DNA of 64,000 nucleotides. Origin: Massilia sp. PAMC28688 (GTDB taxonomy: Bacteria > Pseudomonadota > Gammaproteobacteria > Burkholderiales > Burkholderiaceae_D). The stretch lies in the NCBI RefSeq assembly GCF_019443445.1, contig NZ_CP080378.1, forward strand, positions 4,278,001 through 4,342,000. Direction: 5' to 3'. The notes beneath the pieces are model-generated. The model was not told the origin of the DNA, did no database searches, and worked only from the letters and a program-made list of their open reading frames with translations. Numbering within the stretch: position 1 is the first letter of the stretch; each line of letters begins with the position of its first letter. Of this stretch, positions 14,441 through 22,679 are shown piece after piece. A program made the position numbers and the translations under genes.

Positions 14441-14705
14441 GGCGGCCCTTCAGGTACAGCTTGACGAGAATGGCCACGGGCGGCGGGATGCCCAGCCCGG
14501 TTTCAAAGCGGCTGCCGCTGGACTGGGTGACGCCAAAGCGGCCCCAGAATTTTTCCTGGCTTTCGCGTTTGCTGAGCCTGAATTTCTTCAATTCTCCGTG
14601 TGGGGTGGAAGGGGTCGGCGCCGGTGCCTGTCCCTCCTTGATTGCGGGTGCGCCGGGTTCGCTGTTGGCCTGGGCCTGGTACTTGAAGTCGTCGTCTTGA
14701 GCCAT
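14415..14705 (-). CDS. rsaL: RsaL-family HTH repressor of the quorum-sensing locus
   Basis: 96 residues. A flexible, proline-rich N-terminal arm (1-38) precedes a helix-turn-helix core, RESQEKFWGRFGVTQSSGSRFE (47-68), that closely resembles RsaL of P. aeruginosa (ESQ..FW.RFG..QS.GSRFE), and a C-terminal helix IPPPVAILVKLYLKGRLSDGDL. RsaL binds the lasI promoter and represses it, giving signal homeostasis. The gene sits between luxR and luxI in the same reversed orientation as rsaL in the las locus. The second of two adjacent ATGs (14705) has the better-spaced GAGAGG site. Its promoter region is shared with luxI, so autoregulation through the same operators is likely. Confidence 0.88.
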   Translation of the reverse strand: MAQDDDFKYQAQANSEPGAPAIKEGQAPAPTPSTPHGELKKFRLSKRESQEKFWGRFGVTQSSGSRFETGLGIPPPVAILVKLYLKGRLSDGDLPG

Positions 14706-14756
14706 CATTTCCTCTCGTGCAAAATTGCAGTATTCCACCCACGGTCTCCCGCAGCC

Positions 14757-14776
14757 ACCTAGCAACTCTGCTAGTT
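14757..14776 (+). promoter_or_regulatory. lux/las box of the luxI (and rsaL) promoter
   Basis: ACCTAGCAACTCTGCTAGTT fits the 20-bp NNCT-N12-AGNN lux-box form. It contains a perfect 6-bp inverted repeat (CTAGCA / TGCTAG, 14759-14774). The right half TGCTAGTTAT also resembles my recollection of the lasI las box. It lies 64 bp upstream of the luxI ATG and is the expected LuxR-AHL target. Confidence 0.75.
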
Positions 14777-14783
14777 ATGTTCA

Positions 14784-14818
14784 TATGCTTTTTGCATGAA
14801 TCTTATGCAAGCCGCATA
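14784..14818. promoter_or_regulatory. Two tandem RsaL-type operators
   Basis: Site A, TATGCTTTTTGCATG (14784-14798), and site B, TATGCAAGCCGCATA (14804-14818), fit the TATG-N7-CATA pattern of the RsaL target (A with one mismatch, B exactly). Their centres are 20 bp apart, about two helical turns. They lie directly between the lux box and the luxI ribosome site, where a repressor would block RNA polymerase. Confidence 0.7.
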
Positions 14819-14839
14819 ACTTTGAGAGGGAGAAAAACC

Positions 14840-15427
14840 ATGACACTGCACATCCGTATTGCACCGAGGCGCGACTTCAAATCCCGTGATTTGTGGGAAA
14901 TGCACAAGTTGCGGGCCAAGGTATTCAAGGACCGGCTCGGATGGGAGGTTCCCATCCTGAGTGGCATGGAGATCGATGGCTATGACGCCCTCGAACCGCT
15001 CTACATGATGATCCGCGAGCCGGGCGGCGGCACCCTGCGCGGCTGCTGGCGCCTGTTGCCGACCGAAGGCCCGTATATGCTCAAGGATTCGTTTTCCGAG
15101 TTGCTGCATGGCCAGCAAGCGCCCCAGGATGCGCGCATCTGGGAATTGTCGCGCTTTGCCATTGAAACCGACGGCAATGCCTGTTTCGGCTTTTCCGAAA
15201 TCACCATGGAGTCGATTGGTGAAATCATCAGCCATGGCTACCATGCCGGCATCGACCAGTATGTGACGGTGACCACCACCGCCATTGAACGGCTGTTGCG
15301 CCGGGCCGGCGTGGTGACGCGCCGCTTCGGCCCGCCCATGATGATCGGGATCGAACGGGCCGTGGCCCTGTACGTGGACATTCCCGCCACCCACGCCGTC
15401 ATGTTCGACACCCGTCTGGCCTCGTGA
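14840..15427 (+). CDS. luxI: Acyl-homoserine-lactone synthase, LasI-like
   Basis: 195 residues of the LuxI autoinducer synthase family, which makes acyl-HSL from S-adenosylmethionine and acyl-ACP. The invariant residues are present: Arg25, Phe29, Trp35, Asp46, Asp49, Arg71, Phe85, Glu102 and Arg105. The blocks MHKLRAKVFKDRLGW, MEIDGYDALEP, GPYMLKDSFSELLHG, WELSRFAI and RFGPPMMIGIERAVAL track LasI closely. The ATG at 14840 has a GAGAGGGAG ribosome site; an earlier in-frame start would cross the operators and is rejected. Control by the lux box and two RsaL sites upstream is predicted. The 3' end overlaps the convergent gene at 15399 by 29 bp. The acyl-chain length cannot be read from sequence alone. 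Confidence 0.95.
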   Translation: MTLHIRIAPRRDFKSRDLWEMHKLRAKVFKDRLGWEVPILSGMEIDGYDALEPLYMMIREPGGGTLRGCWRLLPTEGPYMLKDSFSELLHGQQAPQDARIWELSRFAIETDGNACFGFSEITMESIGEIISHGYHAGIDQYVTVTTTAIERLLRRAGVVTRRFGPPMMIGIERAVALYVDIPATHAVMFDTRLAS

Positions 15428-16403
15428 TGCTGCGCCCCTGAGCGCGATTGCCCAGCCGGCTTGCGCTGTGCGCCAGTGCTTCCCAGTGGGGCGCTGCGTA
15501 CAGCAGCTGGCCGGCCAGTTCGGCATCGGGCAGCAGCGACTGGCTCGCCTGCAGGCTGCGCCAGGCTTCAAGCAGGGAGCGGGCCGCGCCCAGCATGGCG
15601 CGCAATGATCCGCCCATGCGGTCCAGTCCGGCCAGGTAAGTGGCAAAGGAAGGCAGCAGCTGCTGCAGGTAGCGGGCCTCGGCCTGGACGGCCGCCTGCT
15701 CCGCCCGTAAATGGTCGAGCTGGCGCCGAACCCCCTCGCGCGCGCTGCTGTGCATGGCGATTTCGTGGCGGATCTGCTCGGCATGCGGGCCGAGCAGCCA
15801 ATAGGCGTGCTGGCGCATGGTGGCGTCGTCCAGTTTGCTTTGCAGGGTGCTCGCTTGCTGCGACAGCATGAGCGCGTGCACCTGGTCGGCCTGCATGCGC
15901 TCGCTCAGCAGGCGTGTATCGTTGTCAAGTTCGCACCCGGCCCGGGCCATCTGGTCCAGGCTGGCGGAAAATGCCGTGTTCAAGGGTGCCAGCAGCGCGA
16001 CGGCGCCCGCCATGCGCCTTGCCAGGGCCGTCCCCACACTGCCGCAAGGCTTGCCCGCATGGGCCTTGCGCAGGGCGGGCAGGAGCACCCCATTGCCCAC
16101 CCCTGCCAGCGCGGCGGCGGCCTCGCTCAGCGCGGGCCGGTGCTGGCTGGTCCACAGCTCGGCCAGCTGTCGGACTGCTGCCAGATAGGCGCCCACGGCA
16201 GGCCGGGTCAGGCCCACCCGATCGGGCAGGCGGGCGATGCTCGCAGACATGTGGTCCAGATGACTGGACAGATCGGCGACGACGGCCAGACTGCCGCCCA
16301 ATGCGGCGCACCAGAAGGTTCCTTCGGCGGCGCCGGGGAACTGGCGCGGCGGCAGGCCACCCCTGGCGGCAGCGCGTGGCCGAAGTTGCGTCACAGTACT
16401 CAT
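15399..16403 (-). CDS. Hypothetical, largely alpha-helical protein convergent with luxI
   Basis: 334 residues, family not recognised. The protein is almost all predicted helix: a short disordered N-terminus (1-25), a long helical region (about 30-165), then a likely coiled-coil hairpin (about 165-215 and 225-260) joined by AYWLLGPHAEQ, and a final helix LRAMLGAARSLLEAWRSLQAS. There is no signal peptide or clear transmembrane span. The long-helix hairpin followed by an LLEAW-type helix is loosely like alpha-helical pore-forming toxin subunits (XaxB/YaxB-like), but no diagnostic motif supports this. The ATG at 16403 has an AGGAG site. It overlaps the luxI end by 29 bp, and a tandem repeat lies in its upstream region. 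Confidence 0.7.
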   Translation of the reverse strand: MSTVTQLRPRAAARGGLPPRQFPGAAEGTFWCAALGGSLAVVADLSSHLDHMSASIARLPDRVGLTRPAVGAYLAAVRQLAELWTSQHRPALSEAAAALAGVGNGVLLPALRKAHAGKPCGSVGTALARRMAGAVALLAPLNTAFSASLDQMARAGCELDNDTRLLSERMQADQVHALMLSQQASTLQSKLDDATMRQHAYWLLGPHAEQIRHEIAMHSSAREGVRRQLDHLRAEQAAVQAEARYLQQLLPSFATYLAGLDRMGGSLRAMLGAARSLLEAWRSLQASQSLLPDAELAGQLLYAAPHWEALAHSASRLGNRAQGRSITRPDGCRT

Positions 16404-16440
16404 TGGCTTCTCCTGTCCGTGGATGCGGCTGCCGCGCCCG

Positions 16441-16519
16441 CGTGGCCGGCTGGCTACAAGGGTGGTGCGTTGTGGCCGGCTGGCCACAAGTGTGGTGCGC
16501 CGTGGCCGGCTGGCACAAA
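16441..16519. repeat. 30-bp tandem repeat, about 2.6 copies
   Basis: Three units begin at 16441, 16471 and 16501 (the last partial), each containing GTGGCCGGCTGG followed by a variable ACAAG(T/G)GTGGTGCG segment. The repeat lies 38 bp upstream of the helical-protein ATG, in the divergent region before the small genes at 16667 and 16885. No long hairpin or origin feature is apparent. Confidence 0.7.
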
Positions 16520-16666
16520 CTTTGTCCAGATCGGCCATGTGCCCCGTTTGCGCCATTCGATAGTAGGCGAGCGCGCAGCCGGCTCGTTGATCCTGATCAA
16601 GGTGCTTGTCGTCTGCCTGAACGGTGACGGCCCGGTCGGGTCTGACCGTGACCACTTGGAGGAATC

Positions 16667-16876
16667 ATGGAGACACCTAAAAGCAAATGGGACGTGGAGC
16701 GGGCGGCCGCCTGGCTGCGCCGGCACACTTGGGGCGGGGCCGGGGAGGAGCGGCCCGAAGACATGGATGACGACTTGCTGGCCGCCGCCGAGGCCGAATC
16801 AGAAACCATCGAGGTGGGCGATGACGATATCGACATTGCGTGCTGGCCCGCGCTGGTCGCTCCCTTTTATGACTAG
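16667..16876 (+). CDS. Small acidic hypothetical protein
   Basis: 69 residues, not recognised. A basic/aromatic N-terminal helix (WDVERAAAWLRRHTWG) precedes a strongly acidic stretch (EERPEDMDDDLLAAAEAESE, DDDIDIACW). A GGAGG ribosome site sits 4 nt before the ATG, which is the main evidence that it is translated. The next small gene begins 8 bp after its stop, behind its own AGGAGG, so the two probably form an operon. It is divergent from the helical-protein gene. No signal peptide or membrane span. Confidence 0.6.
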   Translation: METPKSKWDVERAAAWLRRHTWGGAGEERPEDMDDDLLAAAEAESETIEVGDDDIDIACWPALVAPFYD

Positions 16877-16884
16877 GAGGCCGC

Positions 16885-17244
16885 ATGCCACCATCATCAT
16901 TGCCACCAACATCAATGCCCCCATCATCGTCGCCGCCCGGGCGGCAGCTGGCCGTGCCGGCCCTGCTGCGCGCTGTGTTCCGGCGCTGGAGCGAGCCGTG
17001 CGACGCGGCACTGGCGCGTCCGGACTGCGCCGGCTCGCCACAGCTGTACCGGCAACTGGGCAGTGCAAGCGGGGCGCTGACCGTGTCGCCCGCAGCACTG
17101 GCGCTCATCGAGGCTGACGCCTGCTACAACGCCCGGTTCGGCCAGTTTGCCGAACTGCGGCGCGAGGGACAGTGCGTGCTGGCCTGGGTGCGCGCCTTGC
17201 CGGGGTGGGGGCCTGCCGCCCCGCACCTGTTCATACCTTACTGA
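16885..17244 (+). CDS. Small hypothetical protein with Pro/Ser-rich N-terminus
   Basis: 119 residues, not recognised. The first 18 residues are low-complexity Pro/Ser, encoded by a CATCAT/CACC-rich stretch. The rest is a compact helical domain: LAVPALLRAVFRRWSEPCD, LTVSPAALALIEADACYNARFGQFAELRREG and a final VRALPGWGPAAPHLFIPY. A strong AGGAGG site lies 4 nt upstream of the ATG. The 3' end overlaps the convergent prolyl oligopeptidase gene by 7 bp. It appears co-transcribed with the acidic 69-residue protein; three cysteines are the only obvious candidates for binding or redox function. Confidence 0.6.
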   Translation: MPPSSLPPTSMPPSSSPPGRQLAVPALLRAVFRRWSEPCDAALARPDCAGSPQLYRQLGSASGALTVSPAALALIEADACYNARFGQFAELRREGQCVLAWVRALPGWGPAAPHLFIPY

Positions 17245-19274
17245 AGCATCTGGCGCAGGAAGGTATACGTCAGGGCCCACATGCGCGCCTGCTGGGCATT
17301 GTCGGCGGCGCCGGCATGGCCGCCGTCCGTGTTTTCCCAGTACAGCACATCGTGCCCCTGGGATTGCATCAGGGCCGCCATCTTGCGGGCGTGGCCCGGA
17401 TGTACCCGGTCGTCGCGGGTGGACGTGGTGAGCAGCATGCGCGGATAGCGCCGTCCGGCATGGACATTGTGATACGGTGAATAGCGTGCCAGGAAAGCCC
17501 AGTCGGCGCCATCGTCGGGATTGCCATATTCTCCCATCCACGAGGCGCCGGCCAGCAAGCGGTGGTAGCGCCGCATGTCCAGTAGCGGTACCTGGCACAC
17601 CACCGCCCGGAACAGTTCGGGGCGCTGGGTCATGGCTGCGCCCACCAGCAGGCCGCCATTGCTGCCGCCCATGATGCCCAGATGGCGGGCACTGGTGACG
17701 GCTCGCGCAATGAGGTCTTCAGCCACGGCCACAAAGTCGTCAAAGGCGCGCTGGCGATGTTGTCGGAGTGCAGCCTGGTGCCAGGCCGGGCCAAATTCGC
17801 CCCCGCCGCGGATATTGGCCACCACGTAGGCGCCGCCCTGGCTCAGCCAGGCGGCTCCGGTGGCGCCGCTGTAGCCGGGTTTGAGCGAGATTTCAAAGCC
17901 GCCATACCCATACAGCACGGTGGGCAGGGTGCCGTCGCAAGGCGTATGCCTTGCCTTGACAACAAAGTAGGGTACCGCTGTGCCGTCTGCCGAGCGCGCA
18001 TGATGCTGGGTCACGCTCAGTGTAGCGGCATCAAACACGGCGGGCAGGGACTTGAGCAGGGTAGGGACATCGCTGCCCACCTGGCCCAGGTGCAGGCTGG
18101 GCGGCGTCAGGAAGTCGTTGGCCGTCATGAAATAGGCATCCGAACCATGGCGGTCGGCCGCGGCCACATCGACACTGCCAAAGGCAGGCGTGGTCACCAC
18201 GCGGCGCTGCCAGCGGCCATCGTGGCGCGTATATTCGGCCAGCCGGTTGCTGACATTGTCCAGTTCCGTCAGCAGCAGGGCATGGCGGGTGACGGTCATG
18301 CCGTCGAGTGAACGGGTGGGGCCGGGCGTGAACAGGGTTTCGAAGTCGCGCGCGCCGTCCAGGAATGGGCGTAGGCCAATCGACAGCAAGGCGCCGCGCG
18401 GGTAGAGGATGGCGCCGGCTTGCCAGTCCGAGCGCAACTCGATCAACAGCTGGTCGCGCACCGTCAACGCATTGGCGTCATCGGGCTTGTCGATGCGGCG
18501 CAGCGCGGCGCCTTCGCGCAGGTACAGTTCGCTTGTATAAAAACTCATCTGGCGCCGGATGAATTGCTGCTGAAAGCCGGGCGTGAAGACCTGGTAGCCG
18601 GACACGCCGAGGTCGTCCTCCAGGCCTTCAAACACGACGGGCGCCCCGGCCACGGGCGTGCCGCGACGCCACTGGCGCACCTGGCGCGGGTAGCCCGAGC
18701 GCGTCATGGTGCCAGGGCCGGTATCTGCCGCCACCAGCAAGTGGTCGCGGTCGATCCAGGTCACGTCACTCTTGCCTTCCGGCAGCGCGAAGCCATCGGG
18801 AACAAAGGCGCAGCGCTGCAGGTCAAACTCCCTGACCACGCAGGCGTCGCCCCCGCCGCGCGAGAGCAGCACCAGGCAGCGTTCGCCGTCCGGTGGCAGC
18901 GAGCGCACGCCTGCCCATACCCAGTTTTCACCTTCTTCGCGGGCCAGCTGGTCCAGGTCGAGCACGCTGTGCCACGCCGGTTCGGGCAGGCAATACTGCT
19001 CTAGCGTGGTGCGCCGCCACAAGCCCCGTAAATGGGTGGCGTCGCGCCAGAAGTTGTAATACCAGGGGCCATGCTTGACCACGTAGGGAATGCGGTCGCT
19101 GGCGTTGAACATTTTCGCCAGCCGGCGCTGCAGTGGCGCGTAGCCCGGTGCGCTTTCCAGTTCGGCCAGCGTCACGCTGTTCTGGTGGCCTACCCAGGCC
19201 AGCACCGCTTCGCTGTCTATCGCTTCCAGCCAACCAAAGGGATCGGCCGGGGCGGCCTCGCGGGTGTCGTGCAT
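17238..19274 (-). CDS. Prolyl oligopeptidase family serine peptidase (S9A)
   Basis: 678 residues with no signal peptide, so probably cytoplasmic. An N-terminal seven-bladed propeller (about 70-400) is followed by an alpha/beta-hydrolase domain. Catalytic triad: Ser538 in GIMGGSNGGLL, Asp in TSTRDDRVHPGHA (about 621-622) and His653 in DGGHAG. Oxyanion/YGGF signature: LYGYGGFEISLKPGY; the conserved ANIRGGGEFGPAWH is also present. Family members cleave short peptides after proline. The start MHDTREAAPADPFGWLEAID (19274) is the typical POP N-terminus and has an AGGA site; the upstream in-frame Met at 19313 is less likely. No linked genes explain the substrate. Confidence 0.92.
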   Translation of the reverse strand: MHDTREAAPADPFGWLEAIDSEAVLAWVGHQNSVTLAELESAPGYAPLQRRLAKMFNASDRIPYVVKHGPWYYNFWRDATHLRGLWRRTTLEQYCLPEPAWHSVLDLDQLAREEGENWVWAGVRSLPPDGERCLVLLSRGGGDACVVREFDLQRCAFVPDGFALPEGKSDVTWIDRDHLLVAADTGPGTMTRSGYPRQVRQWRRGTPVAGAPVVFEGLEDDLGVSGYQVFTPGFQQQFIRRQMSFYTSELYLREGAALRRIDKPDDANALTVRDQLLIELRSDWQAGAILYPRGALLSIGLRPFLDGARDFETLFTPGPTRSLDGMTVTRHALLLTELDNVSNRLAEYTRHDGRWQRRVVTTPAFGSVDVAAADRHGSDAYFMTANDFLTPPSLHLGQVGSDVPTLLKSLPAVFDAATLSVTQHHARSADGTAVPYFVVKARHTPCDGTLPTVLYGYGGFEISLKPGYSGATGAAWLSQGGAYVVANIRGGGEFGPAWHQAALRQHRQRAFDDFVAVAEDLIARAVTSARHLGIMGGSNGGLLVGAAMTQRPELFRAVVCQVPLLDMRRYHRLLAGASWMGEYGNPDDGADWAFLARYSPYHNVHAGRRYPRMLLTTSTRDDRVHPGHARKMAALMQSQGHDVLYWENTDGGHAGAADNAQQARMWALTYTFLRQMLQ

Positions 19275-19562
19275 GCTGTCGTCCTGGGATATGTCAGGCT
19301 GCGATCCTAGCATCCGGCCGGGGAGCGCGGCCATTCGGCGTGCCAGTGAACCTGTCGCAAGCGCGGCGGTCTACTTATGGTCATCTCTTCCATACGCTGT
19401 GGCGCACAACGTGGTGCCAGTGACACGACGGCTGGTGACAAGGTGTGCGGGAGTATTTATCAATTGCATGTTACCGTTGCAACAAGTAACCTGATGCTCG
19501 ATGCATACACTGCCGGCACGCCGGCGCACTTTGACATATTCCTCCGAAAGCACGGGTACGCG

Positions 19563-22500
19563 ATGACGCACGCTATGACGCGTTCGAGGGAAAGCTTGGC
19601 CCGTAACTGGCCGGCCCTGGGCCGCCTGTTGCTCAAGGGGGCGGGCCTGCCCTTGTCGCTGCTGATCGCCATGTCGCTGTATGTCGCAGCGGAGCGGGCA
19701 GTCAGCACCGACGCGCGCCTGCAGTTTGACGTCATCACCCGCAGCGCGCAGGCCAGCCTGAACATGCGCATCCACGCCCATGCCGATGTGCTGCGCGGCC
19801 TGGCGGCCACTTTTCAGACCCACGATGCGCCTCTCACGCGGGACCAGTTCCGCCGCTACGTTGCAGCGCTGGATATGCAAAAAAACTTTCCTGCAATCGA
19901 GGTGGTGACATTTGCCAGTTACGTGCCGCATGCGCAGCGCGCGGCATTCGTGGCGGCGGTACGCGCCGATGACAGCCTGGTCCCGGGGGGCTACCCGGCC
20001 TTCGACATCACCCCGCCCGGCGTGCGCGATGCCTATACAGTCATTGACTTTGTCGAGCCGCCCGATGCGCAGGTGGCGCGCATGGGGCGCGACCTCGGGG
20101 CCGACCCGCGCCGTGCCGGCATCCTGGCCGCCGTGCGCGACAGTGGCCGGCTCAGTTCCTCTGGCCTGCCGATTGTCCATACCCTGCCTGATCCGCATGT
20201 TGTTGTGGGCATCCGCCTCCCCGTCTACCGCAGCGGGGCCGCGTACCACACGGTGGCCGAGCGCCGCGCCGCCTACCTGGGGTCGGTGGGCATCGGCCTG
20301 TCGGTGCCGGTGCTGGTCCAGGGCGCGCTCGACGAATTTGTCATGCATGGGACCCAGGTGGCAGTGTATGCCGATGGCGAGGCCGAGCGTGCAAAACGCG
20401 CGCTGCAGATCGGGCCGGCTGACCGCTTGCTGGCAGGCGCGGGCGGCGTACTGCAGGCGCTGCCGGCATTGCCCCCGGGCGGAGGGGGCTATCTGGAAAC
20501 GGTGCTGCCCGTCGACTTCCATGGCAAGCCGTGGAAAGTCCAGTTCCGCATTCCGCGCGACAACCTGGTTCAGGGCCTGGACCGCTACTTTCCCCTGGTC
20601 GCGCTCCTTGCCGGCTTTACGGTCAGCATGCTGTTTTCTGCTTTTATTACGACGCTGTTCCGCTCGCGCCGGGCGGCGGTCGAGCAGCGGGTGCTGCTCG
20701 ATTCCGTGCTCGACAGTGTGGACGCCCATGTGTACATGAAGGACCGCGAGCGGCGTTACCTGTATGTCAATGCGCGCACGGCGCGGGCCATGGGGATTCC
20801 GGCGGAAAACATCATTGGCAAGCTTGACCGCGACGTGCTGCCGCCGGCCAAGGCCGATGCCTACTGGGAGCAGGACAAGCAGATTTTCGCCGATGGCCAG
20901 CCCCATCCGGGCCAGCTGGTCGAATACACGCAGCCCGACGGCGATGTGCGCATGCTTTGGACCGTGAAAGTACCCATCGTGCACGATGGCAAGGTCAATG
21001 CCGTGATCGGCCTGTCCACCGATGTGACGGAACTGCACACGCTCAAGGCCCAGGCCGACGCTGCCAGCCGCGCCAAGAGCAATTTCCTGTCCAATATGAG
21101 CCATGAAATCCGTACGCCCATGAACAGCATCATCGGCATGTCGCACCTGGCGCTCAAATCGGTCACCCATCCCAAGCAGCGCGACTACCTGGAGAAAATC
21201 TATCACTCCAGCCAGCACCTGCTGGGCATCATCAACGACATTCTCGACTTTTCCAAGATCGAGGCCGGTAAGCTTGAGCTGGAAATGCTCGATTTCGGGA
21301 TTGACACGCTGATGCAAAACGTCGTCAGCCAGCTGGGCGAAGCAGCGCTGGCGCGGCGGCTCACCCTGGTGCTTGACATTGGCGCCGGCCTGCAGCAGCC
21401 GGTACGGGGCGATCCCTTGCGCCTGGAACAGGTGCTGCTCAACTTTACCAGCAATGCCATCAAGTTTTCCGAGCAGGGCAGCGTCCACCTGCGCGCGCGC
21501 CTGGTGCGCGACGAGCAAGACACCATGCTGGTGCGCTTCGAGGTCAGCGACGCCGGGATCGGCATGAGCAGCGCCGACATGGGCGAATTGTTCCAGTCCT
21601 TCCACCAGGCCGATCCCTCGACCACGCGCAAGTATGGCGGCACCGGACTGGGGCTTGTCATCAGCAAGCAGCTGGCCGAGCTGATGGGCGGTGAAGTGGG
21701 CGTGGAAAGTGCGCCGGGGCAGGGCAGCACCTTCTGGTTTACGGCGCAGCTGGGCAAGGCGCCCCACTTTCTGCCGGTGGAAACGGAAACGGCCAGCGCG
21801 CAAGTGCTCGACTGCCTGCATGGTGCCTACATCCTGCTGGTCGAAGACAATGTATTTAGCCAGCAGGTAGGCCAGGAATTGCTGGAGCAGGTCCATGCCA
21901 GCGTGGTAGTGGCCGGCAATGGCAAGGAAGCCATCGACCTCATGCTGCGGCACCGCTTTGACTGCGTGCTCATGGATGTGCAAATGCCCGTCATGGATGG
22001 CTTTGAAGCCACGCGCATCATCCGTTCCGACCCGCGCCTGAAAAGTGCCGTGGTCATTGCCATGACCGCCAATGCCGGCATCGATGACCAGGCCCGCTGC
22101 CTGGCCGCCGGCATGGACGAGTTCGTGACAAAGCCCATTTCGCCGCGCCTGCTGTTCGAGGTCATTGCCAAGTGGCTGTGTACGCGCCCCGTGCGCGGCG
22201 GGCGGCGCCATCCGCCACCGGCCCTGCACACGGTCGTGGGCACCGGCAGCACCGAACTGATCGACATGGCCGCGCTGGCCCTGACTTTTGGCGGCAACCC
22301 GGCCAAGATGCGTAAATATGCCTTGCTGTTCCTCGAGTCGGCCCAGCACGCCATGCAGGACATGCAAGCTTCCCTGGCCCGCGGCGACTACGGCCGCCTG
22401 GCCGAACTGGGCCACCGCATCAAATCGTCGGCCAGGGCCGTGGGGGCGGTGGGTTTTGCCAACCTGTGCGAGGCGCTGGAAACCCAGGCCAGCCAGCCTG

Positions 22501-22598
22501 ATGCGGAACAGGCTGCCGCCCTGGTACAGCGCCTTGGTGTCCTGCTGACCCTGCTCGCCGGGCACATTGAACGGGAAGTCATCTTGCCGCAGGTATAA
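19563..22598 (+). CDS. CHASE-domain hybrid sensor histidine kinase with receiver and HPt
   Basis: 1011 residues from the ATG at 19563. An N-terminal membrane segment (about 25-42, LPLSLLIAMSLYVAAERA) and a second one (about 340-362, LVALLAGFTVSMLFSAFI) bracket a periplasmic CHASE sensor domain. Then come PAS (about 380-490; VYMKDRERRYLYVNARTA), HisKA with His514 (NMSHEIRTPMNS), HATPase (VLLNFTSNAIKFS, SDAGIGM, GGTGLGLVIS), a receiver with Asp805 (VLMDVQMPVMDGFEA), and an HPt domain with His951 (GHRIKSSARAVGA). A full internal phosphorelay is thus encoded. CHASE domains bind small extracellular ligands such as cytokinin-like compounds; the ligand here is unknown. The final output regulator is not adjacent. 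Confidence 0.92.
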   Translation: MTHAMTRSRESLARNWPALGRLLLKGAGLPLSLLIAMSLYVAAERAVSTDARLQFDVITRSAQASLNMRIHAHADVLRGLAATFQTHDAPLTRDQFRRYVAALDMQKNFPAIEVVTFASYVPHAQRAAFVAAVRADDSLVPGGYPAFDITPPGVRDAYTVIDFVEPPDAQVARMGRDLGADPRRAGILAAVRDSGRLSSSGLPIVHTLPDPHVVVGIRLPVYRSGAAYHTVAERRAAYLGSVGIGLSVPVLVQGALDEFVMHGTQVAVYADGEAERAKRALQIGPADRLLAGAGGVLQALPALPPGGGGYLETVLPVDFHGKPWKVQFRIPRDNLVQGLDRYFPLVALLAGFTVSMLFSAFITTLFRSRRAAVEQRVLLDSVLDSVDAHVYMKDRERRYLYVNARTARAMGIPAENIIGKLDRDVLPPAKADAYWEQDKQIFADGQPHPGQLVEYTQPDGDVRMLWTVKVPIVHDGKVNAVIGLSTDVTELHTLKAQADAASRAKSNFLSNMSHEIRTPMNSIIGMSHLALKSVTHPKQRDYLEKIYHSSQHLLGIINDILDFSKIEAGKLELEMLDFGIDTLMQNVVSQLGEAALARRLTLVLDIGAGLQQPVRGDPLRLEQVLLNFTSNAIKFSEQGSVHLRARLVRDEQDTMLVRFEVSDAGIGMSSADMGELFQSFHQADPSTTRKYGGTGLGLVISKQLAELMGGEVGVESAPGQGSTFWFTAQLGKAPHFLPVETETASAQVLDCLHGAYILLVEDNVFSQQVGQELLEQVHASVVVAGNGKEAIDLMLRHRFDCVLMDVQMPVMDGFEATRIIRSDPRLKSAVVIAMTANAGIDDQARCLAAGMDEFVTKPISPRLLFEVIAKWLCTRPVRGGRRHPPPALHTVVGTGSTELIDMAALALTFGGNPAKMRKYALLFLESAQHAMQDMQASLARGDYGRLAELGHRIKSSARAVGAVGFANLCEALETQASQPDAEQAAALVQRLGVLLTLLAGHIEREVILPQV

Positions 22599-22679
22599 CA
22601 GTGTTGCGCTTTCGCGAGCGCCATAAAAATAGTATGCTGTGCGGTTGCCAATCCCTTGCCCGCGCTTTTCCGGAGTTTC

